Shown: one piece after another, positions 15,567-25,620 of the stretch
Layout: the number at the start of each line of letters is the position of its first letter
How positions within the stretch are numbered: position 1 is the stretch's first letter
Made by a program: the position numbers and the translations under genes
The notes under the pieces: model-generated
The model's input: the letters and a program-made list of their open reading frames with translations, nothing else
What the model was told of the DNA's origin: nothing
Database searches by the model: none
Origin: Thermodesulfobium sp. 4217-1
GTDB taxonomy: Bacteria > Thermodesulfobiota > Thermodesulfobiia > Thermodesulfobiales > Thermodesulfobiaceae
Direction of reading: 5' to 3'
NCBI RefSeq assembly: GCF_039822205.1
Contig: NZ_JBAGBW010000025.1
Location: 1-26,333 of the forward strand
DNA length: 26,333 nt

Positions 15567-16328
15567 TTACCAATCAAGCCTTACAGGTATTTTTTCTCTT
15601 TGCATAGCAATCTTTATATCTTGAATTCTTATCTCGCCAAAATGAAGAACACTAGCAAGTAGCGCTGCTGTAGCACGAGTTTTTTTGAAAGCCTCTATCA
15701 CGTGTTCTATGGTCCCAGCGCCGCCAGATGCTATCACAGGTATATTTACAGCATCTGAAATCTCTTTTGTAAGCTCAATATCATAACCAGTTTTTCTGCC
15801 ATCCTGATCCATACTGGTTAGCAATATCTCTCCTGCGCCTCTGTCCTCTACCTCTTTTGCCCATTCAACAGCATCAAGCTCGGTAGGCCTGGATCCACCA
15901 TGAGTAAAAACCCTAAACGACTTCCCGTCCCTTTTTGCGTCTATCGCTACTACCATAAATTGTCTTCCGAAAGTGGTAGCGCCTTCTGTGATAATTTTTG
16001 GGTCAAATACGGCCGAGGTATTTATTGAAACTTTATCGGCACCAGCCATAAGCAGATCTTCCATATCCTTAAGAGATTTTATGCCTCCGCCAACAGTGAA
16101 TGGAATAAAAACCTCTTTTGCCACGTCCTGGACAACTTTTAACATTATATCTCTTTTTTCTTTTGATGCAGTAATGTCCAGAAACACAAGCTCGTCTGCA
16201 CCCTCTCTGTCATACGTTCTCGCAAGGAGAACAGGATCTCCAGCGTCTCTAAGGCTTACAAAGCTTACCCCTTTTACAACCCTGCCATCTTTTACATCAA
16301 GGCAAGGTATAATTCTCTTTGCGAGCAT
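15567..16328 (-). CDS. hisF: Imidazole glycerol phosphate synthase cyclase subunit HisF
   Basis: TIM-barrel cyclase that, with HisH, converts PRFAR to imidazole glycerol phosphate and AICAR. The 253-aa protein begins [20 protein letters not shown], with catalytic Asp in PCLD; the second catalytic Asp is in [10 protein letters not shown] (about 130). Phosphate-binding loops VGGGIKS and [10 protein letters not shown] are intact. I chose ATG at 16328, which has GAGGAGGAAG just upstream; an earlier start adds 13 unrelated residues. No hisH or other his gene is nearby. Its neighbour PurB also makes AICAR, which may explain the placement. Confidence 0.95.
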   Translation of the reverse strand: MLAKRIIPCLDVKDGRVVKGVSFVSLRDAGDPVLLARTYDREGADELVFLDITASKEKRDIMLKVVQDVAKEVFIPFTVGGGIKSLKDMEDLLMAGADKVSINTSAVFDPKIITEGATTFGRQFMVVAIDAKRDGKSFRVFTHGGSRPTELDAVEWAKEVEDRGAGEILLTSMDQDGRKTGYDIELTKEISDAVNIPVIASGGAGTIEHVIEAFKKTRATAALLASVLHFGEIRIQDIKIAMQREKIPVRLDW

Positions 16329-16369
16329 AAACTTCCTCCTCTGGCAACTGCAAGAATTGTCTTGCACAT

Positions 16370-16399
16370 ATTATAAATTACCCCGTCTAAATGGAGCAA
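16370..16399 (-). promoter_or_regulatory. Possible internal promoter before hisF-purB-purC
   Basis: In the 102-bp gap between nusB and hisF the minus strand has a perfect -10 TATAAT (16370-16375), 18 bp after a partial -35 TTGCTC (16394-16399). A small hairpin GCAAGA-ATTG-TCTTGC (16350-16365) follows. It could allow the AICAR-linked genes to be expressed apart from efp-acc-nusB. The -35 is weak. Confidence 0.35.
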
Positions 16400-16430
16400 T
16401 TTAATAAAGCCATACATTAAGAACATTAAC

Positions 16431-16841
16431 CTAAGAATTTTGACTGCTAATGGTGACCACCTTAGACAATATACCGTTAACAAATTTATATGATTTTTCA
16501 GTACCATAAATTTTTGAGAGCTCAACTGCCTCGTTTATGGCTATCGATGGTGACAATTTTAGAAAATTTAATTCGAATATAGCCATTTCCATAATAAGCC
16601 TATCGGTTAATACCATTCTATCTGTTGACCAATCGATCGAAAGATCGTCTAAGGTTTTGTCAATGGATTCTTTGTTGGTCGTAATGCCTTCTGCCCTTAT
16701 CTTTATAAACTCAAAATCTTCGCTTTCCATATATTCGCTATACCTTGGCATTAGCATCTCTACCGTGCTTTCAGTATTCATCTCGATTTCATACAAAATT
16801 TTTAAAACTATTTCTCTTAAATATCTTAAAGGCTTTTTCAC
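16431..16841 (-). CDS. nusB: Transcription antitermination factor NusB
   Basis: All-helical RNA-binding protein that joins NusE/S10 on boxA during rRNA antitermination. It is 136 aa. Recognisable features are the N-terminal RYLREIVLKILYEIEMN (usually R..A..LLY..E), WSTDRMVLTDRLIMEMAIFEL (about 70-90) and SIAINEAVELSKIYGTEKSYKFVNGILSKV, the most conserved NusB segment. The sequence is divergent at the N-terminus but the C-terminal half is clear. The GTG overlaps the accC stop (GTGA). The neighbourhood efp-accB-accC-nusB recurs in Firmicutes-type genomes. Confidence 0.92.
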   Translation of the reverse strand: MKKPLRYLREIVLKILYEIEMNTESTVEMLMPRYSEYMESEDFEFIKIRAEGITTNKESIDKTLDDLSIDWSTDRMVLTDRLIMEMAIFELNFLKLSPSIAINEAVELSKIYGTEKSYKFVNGILSKVVTISSQNS

Positions 16842-18181
16842 TTTATGCCCATTCTTCTTTGTACAAAATTGGTATAATAATCACCTTTTCTAAAAAATGC
16901 ATTCTTCAGGACCTCTCTATGAAAGTCTATCGTAGTTGAAATCCCTTCAATAGTCATCTCATACAAAGCCCTTTCCATTCTGTTGATAGCTCGTTCTCTG
17001 GTGGGAGCATATGATATAACCTTTGCAATCAAAGAATCATAATATGGGACAACCTTAAATCCCGAATAAAGATGGCTATCACATCTGATACCTGGTCCAC
17101 CAGGAGGGATGTACTGATCTACTCTGCCTGGAGATGGACAGAAATTATTACGGGGGTCCTCTGCGTTGATCCTACACTCTATAGCATGACCTGTGATTTT
17201 TACGTCTTCCTGAGAGAATGGTATTGGTCTATCTTCTGCAATTATAAGTTGCAATTCTACCAAGTCTACCCCTGTAACCATTTCCGTAACTGGATGCTCA
17301 ACCTGTATTCTTGCGTTTATCTCAATAAAATAAAACATTTCTTCGGGCGTAACCAGGAATTCTGCGGTTCCCACCCCCACATAGCCTACTTGATTAGCGA
17401 TAGCCAGGGCAGAATCGCTTAAAACTTTTCTCAATTTGGGGCTGATAGCACAAGAAGGACTTTCTTCAATAAGCTTCTGATGTTTCCTCTGGATCGAGCA
17501 CTCCCTTTCAAACAGAGATATACAATTGCCAAATTTGTCCCTTGCAAATTGTATCTCAATGTGTCTGGGCTCTGAAACATATTTCTCAAGGTATAAATTG
17601 CTATTTCCAAAAGCAGTCAAAGCCTCGTTCGAAGCAGTGTCGAAAGAATCATCAAGCTCTTTAAAGCTCTGGACAATTCTCATGCCCTTTCCGCCGCCTC
17701 CTGCTGACGCCTTCAATATCAGCGGAAAGCCTATTTCTTTTGCAAGTCTAAGGAGGTCTTCTTTTGAAGAAACGAATCCTGTTGAGCCAGGAACTACTGG
17801 CACCCCGGCGCTCATGGCTACAGATCTTGCAACAGACTTATCTCCAACCTTCTCCATAGCCTCAGGAGATGGACCTATAAAGATAATTCCTGCATCCTTA
17901 CATACCCTTGCAAATTGAGGAGATTCAGCAAGAAAGCCATACCCTGGATGCACAGCGTCACAACCAGTTATCTCAATAGCAGAGATTATTGCAGGTATGT
18001 TTAAATAGCTTCCCTTTGCGCTAGGAGGGCCAATACATATCGCTGCGTCTGACAACTTAACTGGCAAGCTAGATCTGTCCGCCTCAGAATAGGCCAATAC
18101 AGAAAAATATCCAAACTCCCTAAATGCCCTGATGAGTCTCAGTGCAATTTCGCCTCTGTTCGATATCAATATTCTCTTCAT
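16838..18181 (-). CDS. accC: Biotin carboxylase subunit of acetyl-CoA carboxylase
   Basis: ATP-dependent carboxylation of biotin on AccB, first half-reaction of fatty-acid synthesis. The length of 447 aa is typical. Domain order: N-terminal pre-ATP-grasp (LISNRGEIALRLIRAFRE, HPGYGFLAE at 78-86), ATP-grasp with glycine loop KASAGGGGKGM (157-167), the catalytic EINARIQVEHPVTEMVTG, and the biotin-carboxylase C-terminal domain (HAIECRINAEDP, PSPGRV). Its own ATG has no clear ribosome site; a short SD-equipped ORF in front ends on it as ATGA, so initiation may be by coupling. accA and accD are not in the window. Confidence 0.96.
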   Translation of the reverse strand: MKRILISNRGEIALRLIRAFREFGYFSVLAYSEADRSSLPVKLSDAAICIGPPSAKGSYLNIPAIISAIEITGCDAVHPGYGFLAESPQFARVCKDAGIIFIGPSPEAMEKVGDKSVARSVAMSAGVPVVPGSTGFVSSKEDLLRLAKEIGFPLILKASAGGGGKGMRIVQSFKELDDSFDTASNEALTAFGNSNLYLEKYVSEPRHIEIQFARDKFGNCISLFERECSIQRKHQKLIEESPSCAISPKLRKVLSDSALAIANQVGYVGVGTAEFLVTPEEMFYFIEINARIQVEHPVTEMVTGVDLVELQLIIAEDRPIPFSQEDVKITGHAIECRINAEDPRNNFCPSPGRVDQYIPPGGPGIRCDSHLYSGFKVVPYYDSLIAKVISYAPTRERAINRMERALYEMTIEGISTTIDFHREVLKNAFFRKGDYYTNFVQRRMGIK

Positions 18182-18237
18182 GAATTTATATCGTTAAAGC
18201 TATTAAATAAAATAAAATACAACTGCAACTCGTACAT
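18178..18237 (-). CDS. Possible 19-codon coupling minigene upstream of accC
   Basis: In the 97-bp accB-accC gap the minus strand has GAGGTG (18243-18248), 5 nt, then ATG and a 19-codon frame encoding MYELQLYFILFNSFNDINS. Its TGA overlaps the accC ATG as ATGA. accC itself lacks a ribosome site, so ribosomes reaching this stop could re-initiate on accC. The peptide is hydrophobic in the middle and unknown to me. It is supported by position and Shine-Dalgarno only. Confidence 0.35.
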   Translation of the reverse strand: MYELQLYFILFNSFNDINS

Positions 18238-18278
18238 TAATCCACCTCTAAAAATATCATAATTAAAATCAAATAAAT

Positions 18279-18740
18279 TTATTCTGGTTTTACGACCATC
18301 AATGGCTGACCAAACTCAACAGGCATTCCGTTTTCGACAAGTATCTCTTTTACCACGCCTTGTACCTCAGATTCTATCTCGTTCATAAGCTTCATAGCTT
18401 CAATGATGCACACTACTTGACCCTTTTTTACAAAGTCACCTACCTCCACAAATGAAGGCGAATTCGGTGACGGCGCCCTATAAAAAGTGCCGACCATTGG
18501 AGACTTTATATGAGCATCTCCAGATTGATCCTCTAATTTTTGTTGTGCAAAATCTTTCTTAGAATCACCAGATTCCAAAAAATTGCTCTCTTGCATATCA
18601 AGAACCGATTGCAACTGAGCGAAGGATTCCCTTTTCAGATTAAGTTTTATGCCTTCTGACTCTAAATAGAGTTCAGAAATTGAGTTTTCCTGCATAGACC
18701 TTATAAGCTCTTTGATTTCTTCAAGATCAAAGTTTATCAT
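18279..18740 (-). CDS. accB: Biotin carboxyl carrier protein of acetyl-CoA carboxylase
   Basis: Carries the biotin that AccC carboxylates and the carboxyltransferase uses. The 153-aa protein has an N-terminal helical part (about 1-35, [11 protein letters not shown]), a flexible Gln/Ser/Lys-rich linker (about 40-75), and a C-terminal biotinyl domain (about 77-153) with EAMKLMNEI; the biotin attachment site is K117. The PxxP thumb-like [23 protein letters not shown] is typical of bacterial BCCP. Its ATG overlaps the efp stop (ATGA). Confidence 0.96.
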   Translation of the reverse strand: MINFDLEEIKELIRSMQENSISELYLESEGIKLNLKRESFAQLQSVLDMQESNFLESGDSKKDFAQQKLEDQSGDAHIKSPMVGTFYRAPSPNSPSFVEVGDFVKKGQVVCIIEAMKLMNEIESEVQGVVKEILVENGMPVEFGQPLMVVKPE

Positions 18741-19306
18741 GACTTTACCCTTTCAGTATAAAGATTTGTGCGAGTGTCCACTCTTACAACATCTCCCACA
18801 TTTATAAATAAAGGCACGCTTATAACAGCTCCAGTCTCAAGAGTCGCAGGCTTCGAACCTCCTTGTGCAGTATCACCTCTTACGCCAGGATCGGTCTCAA
18901 CCACTTCAAGCTCTACGGTAGTCGGCAACTCAATACTCAAAAGCATATCATTATACACTATTGCATCGACATTTTCCTGATCTTTAAGATAGTTAACAGC
19001 ATTTCCAAGGACATCTTTATTTAGCTCCCACTGTTCGTAATTATTTAGATCCATAAAGTGAAAAGAATCACCCGACTTGTAAAGAAATTGAAAAGGCCTT
19101 CTCTCTACATCTGCCTCTATAATCTTGTCCTCAGACCTAAAAGTCTTTTCGAGCACCGCACCTGTTTTCATATTCTTTAATTTCGTTCTTACATAGGCTG
19201 CTCCCTGCGCCTTTCTTGCGTGTTGAAAGTAAACCACTTGATAGACTGCTCCATCAATTAAAATGTTTGTAGCATTCTTCAGATCGTTCATAGAAATTTC
19301 AGACAT
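18737..19306 (-). CDS. efp: Translation elongation factor P with atypical tip loop
   Basis: Binds the ribosome between P and E sites and relieves stalling at polyproline. At 189 aa it has all three OB-like domains, ending [16 protein letters not shown]. The domain I tip normally reads HVKPGKGAAFVR, with a modified Lys (or Arg). Here it is [12 protein letters not shown] (29-40): ungapped, the tip position is Q34 and the PG before it is replaced by K32-A33. A Lys is thus present only two residues earlier. The rest is ordinary. The ATG follows AGGGAGTG and a good promoter; it is the first gene of the long housekeeping operon. No epmA-, earP- or ymfI-like modifier is in the window. Confidence 0.94.
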   Translation of the reverse strand: MSEISMNDLKNATNILIDGAVYQVVYFQHARKAQGAAYVRTKLKNMKTGAVLEKTFRSEDKIIEADVERRPFQFLYKSGDSFHFMDLNNYEQWELNKDVLGNAVNYLKDQENVDAIVYNDMLLSIELPTTVELEVVETDPGVRGDTAQGGSKPATLETGAVISVPLFINVGDVVRVDTRTNLYTERVKS

Positions 19307-19346
19307 ATTACACTCCCTATCGTATATATATTACTCATATTAAACT

Positions 19347-19375
19347 ATATTATTTGCAATTTACAAAAAATTCAA
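19347..19375 (-). promoter_or_regulatory. Promoter of the efp operon
   Basis: On the minus strand -35 TTGAAT (19370-19375) is followed after exactly 17 bp by -10 TAATAT (19347-19352), giving a leader of about 35 nt before efp. It is the only strong promoter found upstream of the 10-kb run of genes down to hup. The rest of the gltD-efp gap is AT-rich and shows no clear terminator. Confidence 0.55.
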
Positions 19376-19400
19376 GAAAATTAAATAAATTGCTAAAAAA

Positions 19401-20867
19401 TTATTTAGTCATCAAGTATTCGTTCACGCTCTTTGCAACACCTCTTCCTTCGGCGATAGCCCAAACAACCAGACTCTGTCCTCTTCTCATGTCTCCTGCT
19501 GCGAAAACCTTTTCGACATTCGTTCTAAACTTTCCAAATTGTGCCTTGACATTTGACCTTTGATCCTGTTCTATAGAAAGTTCTCTTATAATGCTTTCTT
19601 CTGGGCCCAAAAAACCCATGGCAATCAGCACAATATCTGCTCTCAACCTTTCTTCACTTCCTGCAACGTGCCTGGGAATAAAATTTCCTTTTTCGTCCTT
19701 ATCCCATTTTACCTTAACAGTGTTAACCCATCCAAGGCTAACTTTGTCCTCTGCCGGTTCAAAGCTCGTTACGGTAGTAAGATAGATTCTCGGATCTGTC
19801 CCAAATAATGCTATCCTCTCTTCCTGCCCGTAGTCGACCTTTAGAACTTTTGGCCACTCAGGCCATGGGTTACTTTGAGATCTTGATTTTGGCGGCTCTG
19901 GAAGTATCTCAATTTGTATAACGTCTCTACAACCATGCCTAATAGATGTAGCCACACAGTCTGTGCCAGTATCTCCTCCGCCTATTATTACGACGCTCTT
20001 GTCTTTTGCGGATATCAAGGATGAGTTATCTTTATCCAGGAGGCTCTTCGTGTTCGCCTTCAAAAAGTCAACAGCAAAGTATGCTCCCGACAGGTCTCTC
20101 CCGTCTACCTTCAAATCTCTTGGTCTGGTGGCGCCGCAGCAAAGTACAACGCTATCAAATTCGTTTAGAAGATCTCTTGCAGATGGGTCCACTCCAACCT
20201 CTTTATTTGTAAAAAATTTGACCCCCTCTTCCTGCATAAGATTTATTCTTCTCATTACAATATTTTTATCAAGCTTCATATTCGGTATGCCGTACATAAG
20301 AAGGCCTCCAACTCTATCAGCCCTCTCGAAGACTGTGACCTCATGTCCAAAGCTGTTCAAAGTATCAGCACAGGCAAGGCCTGATGGGCCAGAACCGATC
20401 ACAGCTACTCTTTTCCCAGTTCTCTTGATAACCTTTTTCTTCACAAACCCAGATAGAAAGGCCTTTTCTATAATAGAGTACTCATTGTTCTTTATAGTTA
20501 CGCTCTCCCAGTTCAAGCCCTCAGTGCAAGAACCTTCACAGGGAGCAGGACAAACTCTCCCTGTAAATTCTGGAAAGTTATTGGTAGCAATAAGCCTCTT
20601 ATATGCATCTTCCCATGCTCCTCTGTAAATCAAATCGTTGAACTCAGGAACAAGGTTGTGAATAGGACACCCCGCAGCCATCCCTCCAAGCAATACGCCA
20701 GAGTGACAAAAAGGTATGCCACAATCCATACATCTTGATGCTTGAAGCTTTATATCTTCTTCGCTCATAGGTATCTTAAATTCGTTATAATCTTTAATCC
20801 TCTCAAGAGGCTCCCTTTCAGTGGGAACGGATCTCTTTTGTTCAAGAAAGGCTCCAATCTTGCCCAT
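19401..20867 (-). CDS. gltD: Glutamate synthase small subunit
   Basis: FAD- and NAD(P)H-binding subunit that passes electrons to GltB. It is 488 aa, the usual length. The N-terminus carries two cysteine clusters for [4Fe-4S] centres (ASRCMDCGIPFCHSG, about 43-57, and GRVCPAPCEGSCTEG, about 103-117). Next come the FAD Rossmann loop VAVIGSGPSGLACADTL (about 154-170), the NAD(P) loop VVIIGGGDTGTDCVAT (about 290-305) and the C-terminal FAD motif VFAAGDMRRGQSLVVWAIAEGR. The ATG follows AAGGAGGAAG, and the gene is 21 bp after gltB. Confidence 0.96.
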   Translation of the reverse strand: MGKIGAFLEQKRSVPTEREPLERIKDYNEFKIPMSEEDIKLQASRCMDCGIPFCHSGVLLGGMAAGCPIHNLVPEFNDLIYRGAWEDAYKRLIATNNFPEFTGRVCPAPCEGSCTEGLNWESVTIKNNEYSIIEKAFLSGFVKKKVIKRTGKRVAVIGSGPSGLACADTLNSFGHEVTVFERADRVGGLLMYGIPNMKLDKNIVMRRINLMQEEGVKFFTNKEVGVDPSARDLLNEFDSVVLCCGATRPRDLKVDGRDLSGAYFAVDFLKANTKSLLDKDNSSLISAKDKSVVIIGGGDTGTDCVATSIRHGCRDVIQIEILPEPPKSRSQSNPWPEWPKVLKVDYGQEERIALFGTDPRIYLTTVTSFEPAEDKVSLGWVNTVKVKWDKDEKGNFIPRHVAGSEERLRADIVLIAMGFLGPEESIIRELSIEQDQRSNVKAQFGKFRTNVEKVFAAGDMRRGQSLVVWAIAEGRGVAKSVNEYLMTK

Positions 20868-20888
20868 AACTTCCTCCTTAAATTTTGA

Positions 20889-23800
20889 TTAGTTACCCGT
20901 AACCCTTGACATATCCTTGATATTTTCATAGAAAGCCTCCATCAAGGCATCGTCACCGCTAAAGCCAGCAGCATAAGCCCTATCAATTGAAAGAAGCATC
21001 CTCTTGTAATCTTTTGGTATTATTTTTACAAACCTTCTCACGTTCAATTCCCAACCTTGTAGGATCTCCTTAGCAAGAGATGAATCTGTATACAGTAAAT
21101 GCTTTTCAAGCATTGCTCTAACTTTCTCCTCTTCAGAAGGGCTTTCTATATTCTCGACATATACGGTATTTATATTAATCTTACTCTTAAAAGTTTCATT
21201 TTTGTCGTATACATAAGCCACACCGCCAGTCATCCCGGCTGCGAAGTTTCTGCCAGTTGATCCTATACAGACAACCACGCCGCCAGTCATATACTCACAT
21301 CCGTGGTCGCCTACGCCTTCCACTACAACCTGTGCGCCAGAGTTCCTCACACAAAATCTCTCGCCAGCAACGCCTCTAATGTATCCCTCCCCCGATGTAG
21401 CTCCATAAAATGCCACGTTGCCTATAATTATATTTTCATGTGCTACAAATTTTGAATTTTTTGGGGGATATACTATTATCTTGCCGCCGCTAAGTCCTTT
21501 TGCTATATAATCATTTGAGTCACCTTCAAGTGTCAGGGTTACTCCCCCTGGCAAAAAGGCGCCAAAACTTTGACCTGCTGAACCCACAAAGTTTAGTTTT
21601 ATCGTATCTTCAGGCATACCGTTCAAACCATGTCTTGAGGTTATTTCATTACCCAGAATAGTTCCTACCACTCTGTTTGTATTTTTTATAGGTAAAGAAA
21701 GCTCGACTGGCTCTTTATTTTCAATTGCATTTTTACATCTATCCAACAAAATATTGTAATCCAAAGACTTCTCAATTGAGTGGTCTTGCTTAATAGAGCA
21801 ATATCTTCCAACTGAGGGCTCGACTGGAGGCTTTGCAAGAATTGGGTTTAAACATAGAGTTTTTGCCTTCCAGTGATCGGTCTGGATGCTCTCAAGGCAA
21901 TCAGTTCTTCCCACCATCTCGCTTATAGTCTTGAATCCCATTTGGGCCATAACCTCTCTAAGTTCTGTTGCAAGAAAATACATCAGATTTATCACGTATT
22001 CGGGTTTACCCTTGAAATACTTTCTAAGTTCTGGGTTTTGAGTAGCTACGCCCACAGGACAGGTATCCAGGTTACAAACTCTCATCATAACGCAGCCAAG
22101 AGACACAAGCGGCAGAGTAGCAAACCCAAATTCTTCAGCCCCAAGCATTGCTGCAATTGCGATATCCCTGCCTGACATAAGCTTCCCATCTGTCTCAACG
22201 GTAATTCTATCTCTCAGGTTATTCAAAACAAGCGTCTGATGAGTTTCGGACAAGCCAAGCTCCCATGGTAAACCTGCATGTCTTATGCTCGAGCGGGGAG
22301 ATGCGCCAGTTCCTCCATCATAGCCCGATATCAATACCACATCTGCCTTACCCTTCGCAACCCCTGCAGCAATAGTGCCAACGCCCACCTCGGAAACAAG
22401 CTTTACGTTGATCCTTGCTTTTCGATTGGCATTCTTGAGATCGTGGATAAGCTCGGCCAAATCTTCAATAGAGTATATATCGTGATGTGGCGGTGGTGAA
22501 ATAAGTCCAACCCCAGGAGTAGAATACCTTGTTTTTGCTACCCATGGATAAACCTTTTTGCCAGGAAGCTGACCACCCTCACCAGGTTTTGCACCTTGAG
22601 CCATTTTTATCTGGATTTCAGACGCGCTTGAAAGGTAAAGGCTATCCACGCCAAATCTTGCAGATGCAACCTGCTTTATAGCGCTATTTCTTGAATCGCC
22701 GTTTTCATCTGGAGTATATCTTGATGGGTCTTCGCCGCCTTCGCCCGTATTTGACTTGCCGCCTATTTTATTCATAGCTAAGGCAAGAGTCTCATGAGCC
22801 TCCTTTGAAATTGATCCATAGCTCATTGCTCCAGTTTTAAACCTTTTTACAATGGACTCTACGCTTTCAACTTCATCAATTGAAATTGGATTATTTTGTT
22901 TTTTGAACCTCAAAAGCCCTCTAAGATTCTGAATAGCACTGCACCCCTCATGCAACGATGCAGTAAAGGCTTTAAATTTTTTGTAATCGCCCTCTGTAAC
23001 CGCTCTTTGCAAGAGATATATCGTTTCTGGCCTATAAGCATGGTATTCTCCATCATCCCTATATTGGTATATTCCCCCAGAAGGCAACACCTGATTATTT
23101 GGCAGGAAGGCTTTGTCATATCTTAATAGAGTTTCTTGTTTGATGATATCCAGGTTTATTCCGCCAATTCTTGATGGAGTTCCTGTAAAATATTTATCAA
23201 TAACTTCCTTAGCAATACCCACACACTCAAATATCTGCGCACCCATATAACTTTGGAGCGTTGAGATACCCATTTTGGACGCAACTTTCATTACGCCTTT
23301 CAATGCAGCCTTAACATAATTTTTTACAGCCAAATCGTATTCTACGTCCAAAAGAGATCTTTCACGCATATCTTTCAAGGTATCATAAACAAGGTATGGA
23401 TTTATTGCACTAGCACCATATCCTATTAGACATGCAAAATGATGAACCTCTCTTGGCTCAGCTGATTCAAGCACTATGCTAATCTTTGTTCTTGTGCCCT
23501 TCCTAATAAGGTGCTGATTCAAGCCTGACAGCGCAAGGAGAGCAGGGATTGGGACAAGATTATCATTTAGACCCATGTCGGATAGTATTATTACATTTGT
23601 CCCCTTTGTAATTAATGCGTCTACTTTTTCAAAAAGATTATCAAGGGCGACATGTAGATCTAAATTTTTATCAAATAGTATAGAAACCGTTTCAGACTTT
23701 AGCGTGCTTTGATCTAGAGATCTTATCTTTTGCATATCTGTATTTGTAAGTATCGGATTCTTTAGCAAGAGACACCTGCAATCTTCTGGTCTTGGCTCTA

Positions 23801-25442
23801 TAAGATTGCCTTCGCTTCCCAGAAGCATTTCTGAAGCAGTTATTAGTTCTTCCCTGATGCCGTCAAGCGGTGGATTTGTAACCTGTGCGAAGAGTTGTTT
23901 GAAATAATTGTATAAAAGCTGCTCCTGATTTGAAAGAACTGCAAGGGGCGAGTCATAGCCCATTGAACCTACTGGTTCGACTCCTTGCAGGGCCATTGGT
24001 TCTATAATCTTTTTTATGTCCTCATAAGTATATCCAAATGCAAGTTGCAGTTGAGTTAAAGACATATCTGAATTCTGTTTTAATACAGAATCAGACCCTA
24101 TCTTGCAATCATCAAGGGTGAACATATACTCATTAATCCATGATCCATAAGGTTTTTCTTCAGATATACTTTTTTTAAGCTCTTCATCAGAGATTATTCT
24201 TCCCTGTTCTGTATCTACCAAGAGCATTCTCCCAGGTCTAAGCCTGTCTTTCAGAATGACCCTCTCTGGATCAATATCGCACACCCCAACCTCTGAAGAA
24301 AGCACAATTGTATCGTCGTCCATTACATAATACCTTGAGGGTCTTAGACCGTTCCTATCAAGGACTGCACCTATAACCGAGCCATCCGTCACTACTATTG
24401 AGGCGGGACCGTCCCATGGTTCCATTAAACAATTGTGATACTCATAAAAGGCCCTCTTTTTGTCGTCCATGCTCTCGTGATTTTGCCAGGGTTCTGGTAT
24501 CATCATCATAACAGAATGAGGTAAACTTCTGCCCGTAAGATAAAGCATCTCAAGACAATTATCAAACATCTGAGAATCAGATCCGTCTTCATTTATAATG
24601 GGCAAACACTTAGTAATCTCAGGAAAGACTTTAGAAGTAAAAAGCTTTTCTCTTGCTTTCATCCAGTTCACATTGCCTCTAAGGGTATTTATCTCGCCAT
24701 TGTGAATTAGATATCTATATGGATGAGCCCTTTCCCAGGATGGAAGGGTATTCGTAGAAAATCTCGAATGCACTACTGCAATTGCACTTTCAAAATCGGC
24801 ATCCTGAAGATCTTTATAATATTCTGGCACCTGATCTGGTGTGAGCATCCCTTTGTAAACAATTGTTCGCGAAGATAGGCTGCATATATAAAAGAGAGAA
24901 TTATCTTCATCGGCATACTTTATTTCCTTTTCTGCCATTTTTCTAATAAGATAAAGCTTCCTTTCAAAATCCATTCCTCTTTTTGTCGAACTATCTTTTC
25001 TTATAAAGGCCTGCTTCACTATTGGCTCTCCAAGCCTTGCAACATTTCCCAAAGAAGTATTATCAGTCTCAAGCCTTCGCCAAGAAATAATACTCTGACC
25101 CGCTTCATTTACAATTCTTTCAAATTTTGATTCAAAATCTGTTATCCTGTTCTCATCTCTTGGAAAGAATATCTGAGCAACTGCATAATCTCCCTCTTCT
25201 GGAAGATCTGGCACATTTTTCCTAAAAAACTTGTGCGGAATCTGGACTAACAAACCCGCACCGTCACCCGTGTTCTCTTCACATCCCTTTGCGCCCCTAT
25301 GATCTAAATTGATCAATATCTGCAGGGCGCTTTGAACAATTTGAAAAGATTTCTTGCCTTTAATATTGGCAATAAAACCTATTCCACAAGCATCGTGTTC
25401 AAAAAAGGGATCGTACAAGCCATCTGTAAAATTCTTTCCCAT
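20889..25442 (-). CDS. gltB: Glutamate synthase large subunit
   Basis: Makes two glutamates from glutamine and 2-oxoglutarate. The protein is 1517 aa with the ATG at 25442, which has GAGGAG and AAAGAGAG upstream; an earlier ATG at 25547 adds 35 residues without family similarity. Class II amidotransferase: Cys19 in HDACGIGF becomes the N-terminal nucleophile after an 18-residue propeptide is removed. Further on are the FMN-binding synthase domain ([42 protein letters not shown]), the [3Fe-4S] motif ([16 protein letters not shown]) and the C-terminal glycine-rich beta-helix ([17 protein letters not shown]). It is first in gltBD. Its promoter is probably the one overlapping that of the divergent nuclease gene. 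Confidence 0.96.
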   Translation of the reverse strand: MGKNFTDGLYDPFFEHDACGIGFIANIKGKKSFQIVQSALQILINLDHRGAKGCEENTGDGAGLLVQIPHKFFRKNVPDLPEEGDYAVAQIFFPRDENRITDFESKFERIVNEAGQSIISWRRLETDNTSLGNVARLGEPIVKQAFIRKDSSTKRGMDFERKLYLIRKMAEKEIKYADEDNSLFYICSLSSRTIVYKGMLTPDQVPEYYKDLQDADFESAIAVVHSRFSTNTLPSWERAHPYRYLIHNGEINTLRGNVNWMKAREKLFTSKVFPEITKCLPIINEDGSDSQMFDNCLEMLYLTGRSLPHSVMMMIPEPWQNHESMDDKKRAFYEYHNCLMEPWDGPASIVVTDGSVIGAVLDRNGLRPSRYYVMDDDTIVLSSEVGVCDIDPERVILKDRLRPGRMLLVDTEQGRIISDEELKKSISEEKPYGSWINEYMFTLDDCKIGSDSVLKQNSDMSLTQLQLAFGYTYEDIKKIIEPMALQGVEPVGSMGYDSPLAVLSNQEQLLYNYFKQLFAQVTNPPLDGIREELITASEMLLGSEGNLIEPRPEDCRCLLLKNPILTNTDMQKIRSLDQSTLKSETVSILFDKNLDLHVALDNLFEKVDALITKGTNVIILSDMGLNDNLVPIPALLALSGLNQHLIRKGTRTKISIVLESAEPREVHHFACLIGYGASAINPYLVYDTLKDMRERSLLDVEYDLAVKNYVKAALKGVMKVASKMGISTLQSYMGAQIFECVGIAKEVIDKYFTGTPSRIGGINLDIIKQETLLRYDKAFLPNNQVLPSGGIYQYRDDGEYHAYRPETIYLLQRAVTEGDYKKFKAFTASLHEGCSAIQNLRGLLRFKKQNNPISIDEVESVESIVKRFKTGAMSYGSISKEAHETLALAMNKIGGKSNTGEGGEDPSRYTPDENGDSRNSAIKQVASARFGVDSLYLSSASEIQIKMAQGAKPGEGGQLPGKKVYPWVAKTRYSTPGVGLISPPPHHDIYSIEDLAELIHDLKNANRKARINVKLVSEVGVGTIAAGVAKGKADVVLISGYDGGTGASPRSSIRHAGLPWELGLSETHQTLVLNNLRDRITVETDGKLMSGRDIAIAAMLGAEEFGFATLPLVSLGCVMMRVCNLDTCPVGVATQNPELRKYFKGKPEYVINLMYFLATELREVMAQMGFKTISEMVGRTDCLESIQTDHWKAKTLCLNPILAKPPVEPSVGRYCSIKQDHSIEKSLDYNILLDRCKNAIENKEPVELSLPIKNTNRVVGTILGNEITSRHGLNGMPEDTIKLNFVGSAGQSFGAFLPGGVTLTLEGDSNDYIAKGLSGGKIIVYPPKNSKFVAHENIIIGNVAFYGATSGEGYIRGVAGERFCVRNSGAQVVVEGVGDHGCEYMTGGVVVCIGSTGRNFAAGMTGGVAYVYDKNETFKSKININTVYVENIESPSEEEKVRAMLEKHLLYTDSSLAKEILQGWELNVRRFVKIIPKDYKRMLLSIDRAYAAGFSGDDALMEAFYENIKDMSRVTGN

Positions 25443-25591
25443 CAGCTCTCTTTCTCCTCTTCTTATCGAATATGTAAATGGCTTTATTTTATATAAATAA
25501 TTAGAAAAAGTGAATAGCTTAGACTTATTTCGATTCTTCGATATCAACTAAACCTTGCAATATTTAATAATCTTTAAAAAGGAGTTTTTTC

Positions 25592-25620
25592 TTTATAAAT
25601 AAATTGTCAAATTTCACCAA
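25592..25620 (-). promoter_or_regulatory. Candidate gltB promoter, overlapping a divergent promoter
   Basis: On the minus strand -35 TTGGTG (25615-25620) lies 17 bp from -10 TATAAA (25592-25597), giving a leader of about 140 nt before gltB. It shares sequence with the plus-strand promoter of the nuclease gene. I see nothing else in the AT-rich leader 25443-25585. The -35 match is only partial. Confidence 0.4.

Noticed and set aside
15973-16404. A 143-codon plus-strand frame opposite hisF
   Set aside because: Antisense shadow with low-complexity Ser/Thr content and no ribosome site.
16292-16525. A 77-codon minus-strand frame spanning the nusB-hisF gap
   Set aside because: It overlaps the ends of both neighbours in another frame, has no Shine-Dalgarno, and contains the hisF ribosome site and the possible promoter.
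19963-20628. A 221-codon open frame on the plus strand
   Set aside because: It is entirely antisense to gltD, whose FAD and NAD(P) motifs are intact. Its product is Ser/Leu/Pro-rich with no family features, a by-product of gltD codon bias.
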